Below the pieces are notes generated by a model, which did not search any database, had not been told where the DNA came from, and saw only the letters and a list, made by a program, of their open reading frames with translations. Source: an uncultured Erysipelotrichaceae bacterium (GTDB taxonomy: Bacteria > Bacillota_I > Bacilli_A > Erysipelotrichales > Erysipelotrichaceae). Taken from it: DNA of 64,000 nt. A program made the position numbers and the translations under genes. Positions 26,726 to 35,813 of the stretch are shown piece by piece. The DNA is taken from the NCBI GenBank assembly GCA_949289855.1, contig CASEPS010000002.1, forward strand, positions 1 through 64,000, given 5' to 3'. How positions within the stretch are numbered: the first letter of the stretch is position 1; every line of letters starts with the position of its first letter.

Positions 26726-26752
26726 TTAGCACATTTTGAATAAATTTGCTAA
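26726..26752. promoter_or_regulatory. Second CIRCE-like inverted repeat
   Basis: TTAGCACAT-N9-ATTTGCTAA: the outer six bases of each arm fit CIRCE and the spacing is exact, but the inner three do not. Located 6 bases after the tdk stop and 113 bases upstream of the main operator. Confidence 0.5.
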
Positions 26753-26758
26753 AACTTC

Positions 26759-27343
26759 TTATTTTCTATCACCTGGATCATCGGCACTGAGCTTTCCTTC
26801 ATAATAATGTTTCCGGCAAAGAGCAATATATTCATCATTTGCTCCAAGCAGAATTTGCTCACCCGTACGCACAATACCATGTTTATTATATCTAGCATTA
26901 CATGTTGCTTTCTTACCACACCAGCACACTGTCTTGATTTCCTTGATTTCATCCGCAATAGCAAGCAGTCTTGCACTGCCTTCAAAAAGATTCAACTGGA
27001 AATCTGAACGCAATCCATAACACATCACCGGTACATTGAGGTCATCCACCACATGGGCAAGAAAATCAATCTGTTCACTTGTCGCAAACTGAATCTCATC
27101 CACAATGACCGCATTATATGTCTTCAATTCTTCTTCCGGCATTGCACAGACATCTGTTAATAAAACACATTCATGTTCAAGCCCAATTCTCGAACGGATG
27201 ACATTCTTCCCATCCCTTGTATCAATGTTTGTCTTGGCAAGAAGAACCTTCTGTCCCCTCTCCCGGTAATTATATTCTGCCATCAGTGCATTGGCAGACT
27301 TTGAACTCCCCATTGCACCATAATAGAAATAAAGCTTAGCCAT
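26759..27343 (-). CDS. tdk: Thymidine kinase (type II)
   Basis: Phosphorylates thymidine in nucleoside salvage. 194 residues from the ATG at 27343 (GGGAG 8 bases upstream; a frame-mate ATG at 27358 precedes this site). P-loop YYGAMGSSKSANAL, in which the usual Gly-Lys-Ser has Ser-Lys-Ser; catalytic Glu in VIVDEIQF; lid region RSDFQLNLFEGS; and a zinc site formed by CWCGKKATC and CRKH. Complete. Followed by a terminator and a CIRCE-like repeat. Downstream of tRNA-Leu. Confidence 0.93.
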   Translation of the reverse strand: MAKLYFYYGAMGSSKSANALMAEYNYRERGQKVLLAKTNIDTRDGKNVIRSRIGLEHECVLLTDVCAMPEEELKTYNAVIVDEIQFATSEQIDFLAHVVDDLNVPVMCYGLRSDFQLNLFEGSARLLAIADEIKEIKTVCWCGKKATCNARYNKHGIVRTGEQILLGANDEYIALCRKHYYEGKLSADDPGDRK

Positions 27344-27428
27344 AATTAATTCTCCCATCAGTCCTGTCCATTGTAATCAGAGAATTGCTTCTATTCAATC
27401 CAAAAGACCTGTTTTCTTCCATAGAGAC

Positions 27429-27451
27429 AAAAAAAGCCACCATACGGCGAC
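27429..27451 (-). terminator. tRNA-Leu terminator
   Basis: Minus strand GTCGCC-GTAT-GGTGGC (two wobble pairs) followed by seven T. Confidence 0.8.
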
Positions 27452-27466
27452 CTTTAGAAATATGAG

Positions 27467-27550
27467 TGCCCATGGCCGGACTCGAACCGGCACGGTATCG
27501 CTACCGGGGGATTTTGAGTCCCCTACGTCTACCAATTCCATCACATGGGC
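27467..27550 (-). tRNA. tRNA-Leu (anticodon CAA)
   Basis: 84 bases, acceptor GCCCATG / CATGGGC with discriminator A, anticodon loop CTCAAAA giving CAA (reads UUG), long variable arm CGGTAGCGATACCG, T loop GTTCGAGTC. CCA is not encoded. Confidence 0.96.
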
Positions 27551-27628
27551 AGGCTCATATATTTTACGGTACTTTTGCAAATAATGCAATTATGTTTTTT
27601 CAAGACTTAGCCAAAACTTAGTCGAAAC

Positions 27629-28087
27629 TTAATCCTTTTTCAGTATACCAGCTACCGCAACTACTACACCAATGATCATGACACCTGTTGAAATACCAAG
27701 AAGTGCTCCAGATATGAAATCCTGTACAGCAGACCCACCAGTTACAGAAGAAAGCAGATGTAATATCACCCCAATAAGAACCAGGATGATGCCATAGAGA
27801 ATATGCTTGTGCTTTTCAACAACCTGCCATTTTTCTAACAATGCAAGCATTTGCTTCTCTTCGGTTTCTGTTGAAAGCTCATCTTCTCCATTCAGGAGTT
27901 CCCCAACACTAATGCCAAGTACTTTGCATAGTTCTTCTACTACACTGTAGTCTGGCATACTTTTACCTGTTTCCCACTTGGACACGGTCTTATTGGAAAC
28001 TGACAACTTCTCAGCAAGCTCTTCCTGTGTCATATTTTTCTCCTTTCTCTTCTGCATAATGTACTGTCCTGTTTTCTTCTGTTCCAT
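27629..28087 (-). CDS. XRE-family regulator with C-terminal membrane helices
   Basis: 152 residues. N-terminal helix-turn-helix of the Cro/C1 type (MTQEELAEKLSVSNKTVSKW, residues about 19-38), linker, then two hydrophobic helices (about 95-112 and 125-148) ending ILKKD. Membrane-tethered XRE regulators like this are common in Firmicutes and often control a neighbouring transporter or stress gene; here no such partner adjoins. Ribosome site GAGAGG. Its target is unknown. Confidence 0.85.
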   Translation of the reverse strand: MEQKKTGQYIMQKRKEKNMTQEELAEKLSVSNKTVSKWETGKSMPDYSVVEELCKVLGISVGELLNGEDELSTETEEKQMLALLEKWQVVEKHKHILYGIILVLIGVILHLLSSVTGGSAVQDFISGALLGISTGVMIIGVVVAVAGILKKD

Positions 28088-28173
28088 ATTGTCCGTCCTC
28101 TCTTTCCACTTTCAAATTACACAAAAGCAGCCATTTTGCCTATCCCCTGTCAGTAGAATACTGGTGGAATAGC

Positions 28174-28202
28174 CAAAAAATGGAAGAGCATTGCTCTTCC
28201 AT
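28174..28202 (-). terminator. Terminator of the lamin-tail protein gene
   Basis: 10-bp perfect stem ATGGAAGAGC-AAT-GCTCTTCCAT followed by TTTTTTGG on the minus strand. Confidence 0.88.
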
Positions 28203-28206
28203 CAGC

Positions 28207-31200
28207 TTACTCAGCCTGTTTGTTTTCTTTCTTCTTCCGGTAAATCGTACCAACCACAAGAACCAGCGAACAACTCACAAGAATGATGACCCATGGCAGT
28301 GGATCGATGTAGTTACCTGTCGAAACAGATGGGGAAGCAGCAGTTATTTTTCTTGTTTCCTTATATCCGCACACATCACACACTCTTTCTTCATTGCCAT
28401 TATCCACTTTCTTCCATGCACCAAATGTATGTGCAGCAACATTTCCTTTTTCGCCACATACAGTGCATACAAGCCAATGACCATTCTCATCCATCGAATA
28501 AGTTGTGCCATATGTATGTTCTGTATGATCCGCTGGTACATTTATTTCTCTTGTTTCTTTATATCCACAGACAGAACATGTACGAACCTGTGTGACTGTT
28601 GCTGCTCTCTCACTGATTTTTGTCCAATCGCCAAAGGTATGAGCTTCAACACTTCCCTTTTCACCACAACTGCATACATGATAATGACCGGTTTCATCAT
28701 ACTGATATCCAGAAGAAGTAAAGTCATGTGTATGTGTCATCCACATTTCACTCAATGCACCACTTGTCACACCATCCTGGAAACGGTATACAGGTCGATT
28801 ACCATTGTCTGCATATGTCACATCAGCTAATGCAAAGCCTTCATAGTTTGCATTTACATCAAGACCTGATGGTGGAAGAATATGGGTAATCAGAGGCTCA
28901 TTTGTACCATTGAAGGAAACCATTGCCATCCTGTTGCCATAGCCATTGTCTGCAGCTACATAGAGCACATTTTCATATGTGTCATAGTCCAATGCCATTG
29001 CCCCGCCAAGCTTTGGATCAATGTCCGCAACAAGCACTGCCGTTTCATCTTCATTGAGTACAAAGGCATAGACATGACCATTATCTTCTAATGCCACAAA
29101 GAAGAGTCCATTTCCAACAGCATTTGGATAACGAGAAGAATCATATACAGCATTTGTATTCTGGTCGATGAGTCTGCCTTCAACATCTGCATTCTCTACC
29201 CATTCAACAGCTTCAATACCCATATTGGCACTGACAGAAGGTAACAGGTCATTCAGCTCCCATTCTTTAGAAGCAATGATGTCACCAGCCGCATCCGCAC
29301 GAGCAGTCTCTGCCATAAGAATACTGTTATAGTTTGTTCCTTTGTCACTATTATCGCGTTCAGAAGCGATATATACATTGCCTTCACCATCTACGGTAAT
29401 ACCTTCCGCATCAGGTCCTGCTGCAGTTGTATCACCTGCATCTTTTTCATAGCGCACGCGATAAGAACTGACTGGCGAAAGAACAATGGAACCATCTTCA
29501 TTCACATCCATGATCCAGAATGTTGCTGTTCCATTATCAACGGCATAGAGCTGTCCTTTATGGAAATCAAGACCAGAAGAATCTTCCAGGAATGTCGGAT
29601 CATTATCGATTGTGACAACTTCACCACTGCCATTCCATTGTGTAGTTTCCGGAATACCAGCAAAGCGGTTTGCTTCACCCTTTGTTGCTACAAGAGTATT
29701 GCGGTATTCTGTACCATTGACATCCGGATACAATCCCCATGTCGGATTTGTATGGTCATTCCATGTTGTTGAAGCAATGAGATTTCCATCTTCAAACAAA
29801 CGCACAGAATCACCCTTACCTAGTCCAAAATAAAATCCATTTTCTCCTTCTTCAATGACAAGGAAGCCATATGGATCTATAGTAGTGCCTTGTGGAATCG
29901 TATAGGCATGGTCATCATCACTATCTTTGACCACAATGCCAGAAATATCCAATGCTTCACCTGTCGGGTTGGCAAGTTCAATCCAATCTGGTCCATCTTC
30001 TGGATCATTGGACTGCACCTCATTGATGACAACCGGTGTCATCACAATGTTCAATCTGCCCTTTGTAGAAGAAGCTGTGTCTACAAATTCACCTGTACCA
30101 TCTGGAATTCTTGCATAAACACCAGACGCGTGAACATTCCAGCTGTACTCTGCAACAACCGCCCCACCTGGCGCATAGAGGGTAACCGTATCCCCATCTC
30201 CCAATCCAAATGCAAAGTCCTTGTTTCCATCAAAGACATACAGTGCACCAGGTTCTAACATAGTCCCATCAGGTAATGGTGTAGTTTCAGAAGCATGTCC
30301 CACCGGATCATTATCCAATACATACCAGCCGGAAAGATCAACAGAAGTATCTCCTGTGTTGATTACTTCCACCCAGTCTGTCGCATCACCATTACTTTCC
30401 ACTTCATTGATTTCTATCGCAGGTCTGTACCAGTCATTCGGCTGTCCTTTTGTCTCCTTCATCAGACAGAAAGCACCTGTACCATCCGGATACCGACCAT
30501 AACTTGCCAGAGCATTATCACCATCATATGCAGCATGTTCACTCCAGCTGTAGCTGTCAAGCAATGTACCTTGTGCATCATACAGACGCATAGAATCACC
30601 ACTGCCAATGCCAATAGCTGCTTCAAATGTACCAGACACATACGTATCCGTATTGTCATCATAGACAAGTCCCATATCCTTTGCGTCTACGAGATAAATC
30701 TCACCTGCCTTGACAACAGTACCATCAGGAAACTTCCAGCGATGATCATCTGCATTATCCCGTAACTCATAACCGGAAATATCAAGGTCCATTCCACCTG
30801 TATTCATCACTTCCACCCAGTCATCCGGATTGGAATTGATTTCATTGAGAACAAGCTTTCCCTCTGACGGAACAGCTTCTTTGTTCTCAGTTCCTTTACT
30901 GGAAACAGGTACATCTACAAACTCTCCTGTACCATCCGGAATTCTTGCATATGTACCAGCCGCGTGACCATTCCAGCTGTACTCTGCAACCACAGTTCCA
31001 TCTTTCTGATAAACCGTTACTGTATCTTCTTTACCAAGACCAAAGGTAAAGTCACTGTCACCATCAAACACATAATAGGCACCAGGCGCAAGAATTGTTC
31101 CTTCTTTCAAAGGCGTTGTTTCATTACCTTCAACTCTTTCGACACCCTTGTCATCTGTCACATACCAGCCGGAAATATCCACAGCAGTGTTGCCATTGTT

Positions 31201-31755
31201 TCTGATTTCCACCCAGTCTGTATTATCACCATTGCTTTCTACCTCATTGATGACAACGTCAATTACCGGTTCTACCTCGCCATTCACTGTCCCCTTTGTG
31301 GCAGGTGCATCCGCAAATGTACCATCTTCCATTCTCGACCATGTACCTTTTGCATTTTCATTCCAGGTAAAGCTGTCTTTCTCAATCTGTGCACCATCAA
31401 AGAGAATAACAGCATCTCCACCTTTACCTAAACCACAGTTATAGTTGACACCTTCTTCAAGAACCATCACTTCACCAGGCTGTAAAACAGTCCCGTCCGC
31501 TAATGGTGTTGTTTCACCATCACCAAGTCTTTCAAGACCCTTTTCATCAGTTACAAACCAGCCACTGATGTCCACTGCTTCACTTCCAGTGTTGATGATT
31601 TCTACCCAGTCATTACCAGCAGCTGCATCATCTGCTTCTACTTCGTTGATCAAAATGAAAGACGCATCTGCTTTGACTTGTACCACTGGTGCTATTGCAG
31701 CAACAGCAAGCACCAAACCAGTTGATGCCTTCAACAATTTGTTTATGGATTGCAT
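28207..31755 (-). CDS. Large surface protein with five lamin-tail domains, a propeller-like region and Cys-repeat stalk
   Basis: 1182 residues. Signal peptide (about 1-30, cleavage near VKA-DAS). Five tandem lamin-tail domains follow to about residue 700, each opening with a variant of INEVESNGDxTDWVEIxNTG and DISGW. Residues about 710-1010 look like a beta-propeller of the esterase-like/phytase type (SGLDFHKGQLYAVD, AEGITVDGEGNVYIASE, ALDYDTYENVLYVAADN). Then two pairs of Cys-x-Cys-Gly / CxxCGYKETR repeats (about 1030-1140), a membrane helix and a KKKENK tail. No LPXTG motif: it is anchored by the C-terminal helix. GGGGAGG ribosome site. Stand-alone gene. Probably binds or degrades an extracellular polymer or nucleotide; function unproven. 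Confidence 0.85.
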   Translation of the reverse strand: MQSINKLLKASTGLVLAVAAIAPVVQVKADASFILINEVEADDAAAGNDWVEIINTGSEAVDISGWFVTDEKGLERLGDGETTPLADGTVLQPGEVMVLEEGVNYNCGLGKGGDAVILFDGAQIEKDSFTWNENAKGTWSRMEDGTFADAPATKGTVNGEVEPVIDVVINEVESNGDNTDWVEIRNNGNTAVDISGWYVTDDKGVERVEGNETTPLKEGTILAPGAYYVFDGDSDFTFGLGKEDTVTVYQKDGTVVAEYSWNGHAAGTYARIPDGTGEFVDVPVSSKGTENKEAVPSEGKLVLNEINSNPDDWVEVMNTGGMDLDISGYELRDNADDHRWKFPDGTVVKAGEIYLVDAKDMGLVYDDNTDTYVSGTFEAAIGIGSGDSMRLYDAQGTLLDSYSWSEHAAYDGDNALASYGRYPDGTGAFCLMKETKGQPNDWYRPAIEINEVESNGDATDWVEVINTGDTSVDLSGWYVLDNDPVGHASETTPLPDGTMLEPGALYVFDGNKDFAFGLGDGDTVTLYAPGGAVVAEYSWNVHASGVYARIPDGTGEFVDTASSTKGRLNIVMTPVVINEVQSNDPEDGPDWIELANPTGEALDISGIVVKDSDDDHAYTIPQGTTIDPYGFLVIEEGENGFYFGLGKGDSVRLFEDGNLIASTTWNDHTNPTWGLYPDVNGTEYRNTLVATKGEANRFAGIPETTQWNGSGEVVTIDNDPTFLEDSSGLDFHKGQLYAVDNGTATFWIMDVNEDGSIVLSPVSSYRVRYEKDAGDTTAAGPDAEGITVDGEGNVYIASERDNSDKGTNYNSILMAETARADAAGDIIASKEWELNDLLPSVSANMGIEAVEWVENADVEGRLIDQNTNAVYDSSRYPNAVGNGLFFVALEDNGHVYAFVLNEDETAVLVADIDPKLGGAMALDYDTYENVLYVAADNGYGNRMAMVSFNGTNEPLITHILPPSGLDVNANYEGFALADVTYADNGNRPVYRFQDGVTSGALSEMWMTHTHDFTSSGYQYDETGHYHVCSCGEKGSVEAHTFGDWTKISERAATVTQVRTCSVCGYKETREINVPADHTEHTYGTTYSMDENGHWLVCTVCGEKGNVAAHTFGAWKKVDNGNEERVCDVCGYKETRKITAASPSVSTGNYIDPLPWVIILVSCSLVLVVGTIYRKKKENKQAE

Positions 31756-31845
31756 ATGTCTTCCTCCCCAGATTTCTCAACTATTGTAGAAGAAGAACAT
31801 TAAATGCATATTCCCGGTATTGAAAACATTTTGTAAAGAAGAAAA

Positions 31846-31867
31846 GTCCACACATTGCTGTGTGAAC
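31846..31867 (-). terminator. Terminator of the EF-G-like operon
   Basis: Minus strand GTTCACACA-GCAA-TGTGTGGAC followed by TTTTCTTCTTT. Confidence 0.82.
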
Positions 31868-31879
31868 TGTCTGAACGGA

Positions 31880-33952
31880 TTACTTTGCGTTCTTTTCCTT
31901 TGCGGCTGCGATGACTGCATCAGCGACATCTTTCGGTGCTGCTTCATAGCGGTCAAAAGCAATGACATAAGAACCTCTGCCCTGTGTCATGGAACGCAGT
32001 TCATTTGCATATGTCAGCATTTCACGCATTGGCACTTCACCAACAATGACCTGCTCACCATCCTCGTTCATGTTCATTTCAAGAATGGAACCACGTCTCT
32101 TGGTGAGATCACCAATGACTGTACCGGTATAGCTTTCTGGTGCCGTGATGGTTACTTCACCAATTGGTTCAAGCAGTACCGGCTTTGCCTTAGGCATACC
32201 TTCATTGTAAGCAAGTCTTGCGGCTTCTTTGAACGCTGCTTCCTTGGAATCTACCGGATGATAGGAACCATCATATAATGTAGCCTTGACACCAACTACC
32301 TTATAGCCGGCAAGCACACCCTTCTGCATGCATTCTCTCAAACCCTGTTCAACAGGTGGGAAGTACTGCTTTGGTACAGCACCACCGAAGACTTCTTCGG
32401 CAAATACCATTTCTTCAGAATCTTCTGCTGGTTCAAATCTGACCCAGACATCACCGAACATACCAGCACCACCGTTCTGCTTCTTATAACGGCCCTGTGC
32501 TTCAGCCTTGCCACGGATTGTCTCACGGTACTGCACAGTTGGTTCAGTCAGGTTGACATCTACCTTATACTTGGACTTCAGCTTGGAACAAATCAATGAG
32601 ATGTGCTGGTCACCAAGACCATAGAGCACCTGTTCATGTGTTTCTTCATTGTTCTCATAACGGAGTGTGCCATCTTCCTGTTCCATATTGCGGATACCGA
32701 CAGACATCTTATCTTCATCTGCTTTTGTCTTTGGCCAGATTGCATAGCCAAGCATTGGCTGTGGATAAGAAATACTATCATAGTAGACAACTCTGCTGCG
32801 TGTGCAAAGCGTATCATTTGTTTCAGTAGACTGCAGTTTGACAACCGCACCAATATCACCTGTAAATAACTTACCAAGGGCAATCTGGTACTTGCCATTG
32901 ACCGCATAGATCTGGTTGATCTTCTCGGTGACATCTTTCTTGGAGTTGTACACTTCAGAGTCACTGTTGAGAATACCGGACATGACCTTGAGGTAGGAAA
33001 TCTTACCAACAAACGGGTCAACAATAGTCTTGAAAACAAATGCACTGAGCGCTTCATCTTCATTTGTTTCCATATCAATTCTGCCACGTGGAGACTCAGC
33101 ACTGACATGACCCTTTTCTGCATAACTTGGGAAGTATTCAGTAATGAGGTCCATCAGTCTTTCAATACCTGTCTCATTGACTGCCGAACCACTGTATACC
33201 GGACGGATATCACCAGAACGGACACCAATTCTCAAACCTTTGGCAAGCTCATGTTCATCAAATTCTTCACCATTGGAGAACTTTTCCAGAAGTTCATCAT
33301 CTGTCATCGCAATAGCTTCGGCAATTTCAGCATAGTATTCCTCTGTCTTATCCTTCAAAGCATCCGGAACTTCTTGTGCCTGTTTGCGGTTATTGTGGTA
33401 CCATGCCTTCTTACGCAGAATGTTGACGGAACCAACAACCTTGCCATCTTCTTCAATTGGCATTTCAAACGGAATGACACTGTTGCCAAACTTCTCACGA
33501 AGAGACGCAAGCACTGTATCAAAGTCCGCATGTTCATCATCAATCTTGTTGACAAAGAAGATAGTAGGAAGCTTTCTTTGTCTGACAACTTCCTTCCAGG
33601 CTCTTTCTGTTCCGGATTCAATGCCTTCCTTGCCATTCACAACAATCAGAGCATTATCACCTACATAAAGACCTGTTGCTTCTTCACCAGCATAGTCCAT
33701 ATAACCTGGTGTATCGATGAAGTTGATCTTCTTGTTCCTCCATTCAACCGGTGCAAGATGGCAATAGCAGGATGTGCCTCTCTTGCCTTCTTCTGCATCA
33801 TAGTCAAGTGCACTTGTGCCATCATTGTTCTTGCCAGCCTTGTCAATCAGTCCGGTAAACTTCATGCAGGCTTCAATGACAGCTGTCTTACCAGCACCAG
33901 AGTGGCCAAGTACCACTACATTTCTTACTTCATTAGCCAGATAGTCTCGCAT
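31880..33952 (-). CDS. EF-G-like translational GTPase paralogue
   Basis: 690 residues with the five-domain EF-G plan (GTPase, domain II, III, IV and V). It is not the housekeeping FusA: G1 is GHSGAGKT (residues 16-23) instead of AHIDAGKT, the switch I region GTSCYCHLAP replaces GITIxSA, and G3 is DTPGYMDY, with Tyr84 where canonical EF-G has the catalytic His. G4 NKID is kept. These are marks of the EF-G-like paralogue family found in Firmicutes and Thermotoga. Ribosome site GGAGG. Co-transcribed with the ankyrin gene 13 bases upstream. Possible roles: ribosome rescue, recycling or stress translation; unproven. Confidence 0.9.
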   Translation of the reverse strand: MRDYLANEVRNVVVLGHSGAGKTAVIEACMKFTGLIDKAGKNNDGTSALDYDAEEGKRGTSCYCHLAPVEWRNKKINFIDTPGYMDYAGEEATGLYVGDNALIVVNGKEGIESGTERAWKEVVRQRKLPTIFFVNKIDDEHADFDTVLASLREKFGNSVIPFEMPIEEDGKVVGSVNILRKKAWYHNNRKQAQEVPDALKDKTEEYYAEIAEAIAMTDDELLEKFSNGEEFDEHELAKGLRIGVRSGDIRPVYSGSAVNETGIERLMDLITEYFPSYAEKGHVSAESPRGRIDMETNEDEALSAFVFKTIVDPFVGKISYLKVMSGILNSDSEVYNSKKDVTEKINQIYAVNGKYQIALGKLFTGDIGAVVKLQSTETNDTLCTRSRVVYYDSISYPQPMLGYAIWPKTKADEDKMSVGIRNMEQEDGTLRYENNEETHEQVLYGLGDQHISLICSKLKSKYKVDVNLTEPTVQYRETIRGKAEAQGRYKKQNGGAGMFGDVWVRFEPAEDSEEMVFAEEVFGGAVPKQYFPPVEQGLRECMQKGVLAGYKVVGVKATLYDGSYHPVDSKEAAFKEAARLAYNEGMPKAKPVLLEPIGEVTITAPESYTGTVIGDLTKRRGSILEMNMNEDGEQVIVGEVPMREMLTYANELRSMTQGRGSYVIAFDRYEAAPKDVADAVIAAAKEKNAK

Positions 33953-33965
33953 GGTTCCATCCTCC

Positions 33966-34634
33966 TCACTTCAGAATGTCCTTGAGATCCGCAAGGCATT
34001 CTTTACGTACATAGTGGATGGCCATGTTGCCATCATAGTCTTTGAGATTCTTGTCAGCACCAGCATCAAGCAGCGTTTTGACAAGTTCCGGATAACCAAT
34101 ATATGCAGCTCTCATCAATGCTGTGCAGCCTCTTCCATCTGCCGCATTGACATCTGCACCATTCTCAATGAGGAAGGTTATAATTTCCTTCTTATATGCA
34201 TTGACAGCTTCCATCAACGCAGTTCTTCCTTGTTCATCACGGGCATTGACTTCAGCACCCTTGCCAACAAGGTAAATCACAGTATCTGTTTCACCAAGCA
34301 GGGCAGCTCTCATCAGTGCAGTTCTTCCCTTATTATCATGGGAATTGACATCCGCACCAGCATGCAGAAGCATTCTGCAAATTTCTACATGACCCTTCTT
34401 TGCAGCACCCATCAGCGCTGTCTTGTTGTTCTTGTCACGTGCTCTTGGGTTGGCACCATTATCAAGAAGGAAGCGGACAATGTCCTCATACCCTCTCTTG
34501 GCACTTCTCATCAGGGCTGTTCTGCCATCACCATTGGCGACGTTGACATCAGCACCTTTTGAAACCTGCGAGCAGACCCTGGCGAAATCACCTCTGGCTG
34601 CTGCATCGAAGAATTCCTGATTTGTCTGATCCAT
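33966..34634 (-). CDS. Ankyrin-repeat protein
   Basis: 222 residues made almost entirely of six ankyrin repeats; TALMRAA-type cores recur at about 33-residue spacing (GRTALMRSAKRGYEDIVRFL, KTALMGAAKKGHVEICRML and so on). No signal peptide, so cytoplasmic; a pure protein-binding scaffold. Ribosome site AGGAGG 8 bases before the ATG; an out-of-frame ATG lies 4 bases earlier. It is the first gene of a two-gene unit with the EF-G-like GTPase, so the two may act together. Ankyrin proteins are otherwise sparse in such genomes. Confidence 0.9.
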   Translation of the reverse strand: MDQTNQEFFDAAARGDFARVCSQVSKGADVNVANGDGRTALMRSAKRGYEDIVRFLLDNGANPRARDKNNKTALMGAAKKGHVEICRMLLHAGADVNSHDNKGRTALMRAALLGETDTVIYLVGKGAEVNARDEQGRTALMEAVNAYKKEIITFLIENGADVNAADGRGCTALMRAAYIGYPELVKTLLDAGADKNLKDYDGNMAIHYVRKECLADLKDILK

Positions 34635-34673
34635 ACATGTTTCCTCCTGTCAATTATGTCAGTCAAATTGTGA

Positions 34674-34700
34674 CAAAAAAGATGGACTACTGCCCATCTT
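34674..34700 (-). terminator. Terminator of the 33-residue gene
   Basis: Minus strand AAGATGGGC / GTCCATCTT stem (one mismatch) starting in the stop codon and followed by TTTTTTG. Confidence 0.78.
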
Positions 34701-34800
34701 AAAAGTCAAAACCAAAGTATTGCGCAACCCGGACTAAAACACGAGCCTCCCGGCTGTTATTATCTACCTGTACATCAAAAGCAAAATCAATCCGTTTCAT
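34699..34800 (-). CDS. 33-residue protein, unknown
   Basis: ATG at 34800 with GGAG 8 bases upstream, its own promoter (34846-34873) and its own terminator, so it is a free-standing small gene. The peptide starts MKRIDFAFDVQVDNNSREA and ends in an aromatic RVAQYFGFDF tail; it is not a membrane or signal peptide. No family recognised. Confidence 0.65.
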   Translation of the reverse strand: MKRIDFAFDVQVDNNSREARVLVRVAQYFGFDF

Positions 34801-34845
34801 GATCGTGTCTCCATTCTGTTTGCGAGAAATACTTCTTATGAGTCT

Positions 34846-34873
34846 ATTGTAGCGTATTGCCACAAAACTGCAA
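34846..34873 (-). promoter_or_regulatory. Promoter of the 33-residue gene
   Basis: Minus strand TTGCAG (34873-34868), 16-base spacer, TACAAT (34851-34846). Confidence 0.7.
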
Positions 34874-34926
34874 TAGGAGATTTTACACAATTGAAACACT
34901 TCTGAAAGGAATATATGAAATCGTTT

Positions 34927-35805
34927 TCAGGAATCTTTTTTCTGGATAACCGTTGTCACAGGATATGGTATTTCAATGTGATTTTCTCTGAAGGCAACCA
35001 GAATCTGTTCCCTGATTTTTGGCGCTACGGCATAGTATTCCGCAAAGCCTGTTGTCTGAATTGGAAACTTGATTTCAACAGCCGAATCCAGAAAGGCATT
35101 GACCACAACGGAAGCTATCGGCACACCATTTTTCTTTTCTTCTTCACTACGATAATCCACATACCCTTCCGTATGTTCAAGAATATCGAGAATCACTTTT
35201 CTCACAAGCTCAATATCTGAATCATAGGCAACACCAATCAGTTCATAGCGGACAAACTTTTCCTGTCCAAACTGCCTGTTTTCCAATATGGTTGTATTCA
35301 TCGTACTGTTAGGCACCATCACCTTTGTATTTTCAACCGTTGTGATAGTTGTATGACGCAGGGTGATATCACTGACAACACCCGTAATCTGTTCTTCTGG
35401 AAGAGAGATGTTATCCCCTACCTTGAATGGATGATACAAAGCAATAAAGAAACCGGCAATGTAGTTGCCAAATGTTTCCTGTGCTGCAAGGGAAACTGCC
35501 ACAGCCAGAATAGATGTAGCACCAAGTGCTGCCCTGCCAAGACTTTGCAAAGGAGAAATCCTGCCCATGATGGAAAAGGCAGCTACGACATAAATAATAG
35601 TAATGACTGTCTTCTCAATGTAACGCAATATCAGATGGTTCTGTGCATCCATGATTGTTTCCTGTTTTTTGACTGTCTTACGGATTAATCTTACAAGCAC
35701 TTTGGCAATCACAAAGACAATGATGGTAAAAATAACAAATGACAAAATGCCACCTGTAAACAAAGAACTTCCAAAATCCCAGATACTGTTATTCTGATTG
35801 TCCAT
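34927..35805 (-). CDS. Small-conductance mechanosensitive channel (MscS family)
   Basis: Releases solutes on hypo-osmotic shock. 292 residues: three membrane helices (about 18-38, 62-84, 93-118), with the pore helix rich in Ala and Gly (GRAALGATSILAVAVSLAAQ) followed by the family signature NYIAGFFIALYHPFKVGD, then the beta domain and alpha/beta C-terminal vestibule. Ribosome site AGGAGG. Lies 8 bases after the YgjP-like gene and shares its transcript. Confidence 0.92.
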   Translation of the reverse strand: MDNQNNSIWDFGSSLFTGGILSFVIFTIIVFVIAKVLVRLIRKTVKKQETIMDAQNHLILRYIEKTVITIIYVVAAFSIMGRISPLQSLGRAALGATSILAVAVSLAAQETFGNYIAGFFIALYHPFKVGDNISLPEEQITGVVSDITLRHTTITTVENTKVMVPNSTMNTTILENRQFGQEKFVRYELIGVAYDSDIELVRKVILDILEHTEGYVDYRSEEEKKNGVPIASVVVNAFLDSAVEIKFPIQTTGFAEYYAVAPKIREQILVAFRENHIEIPYPVTTVIQKKDS

Positions 35806-35813
35806 ACAACCTC

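Noticed and set aside
27395-27589. 64-codon minus-strand ORF
   Set aside because: It is tRNA-Leu and its terminator read as protein.
28207-28330. LPXTG sortase signal in the lamin-tail protein
   Set aside because: No LPxTG-like motif precedes the final helix; charged tail alone suggests membrane anchoring.
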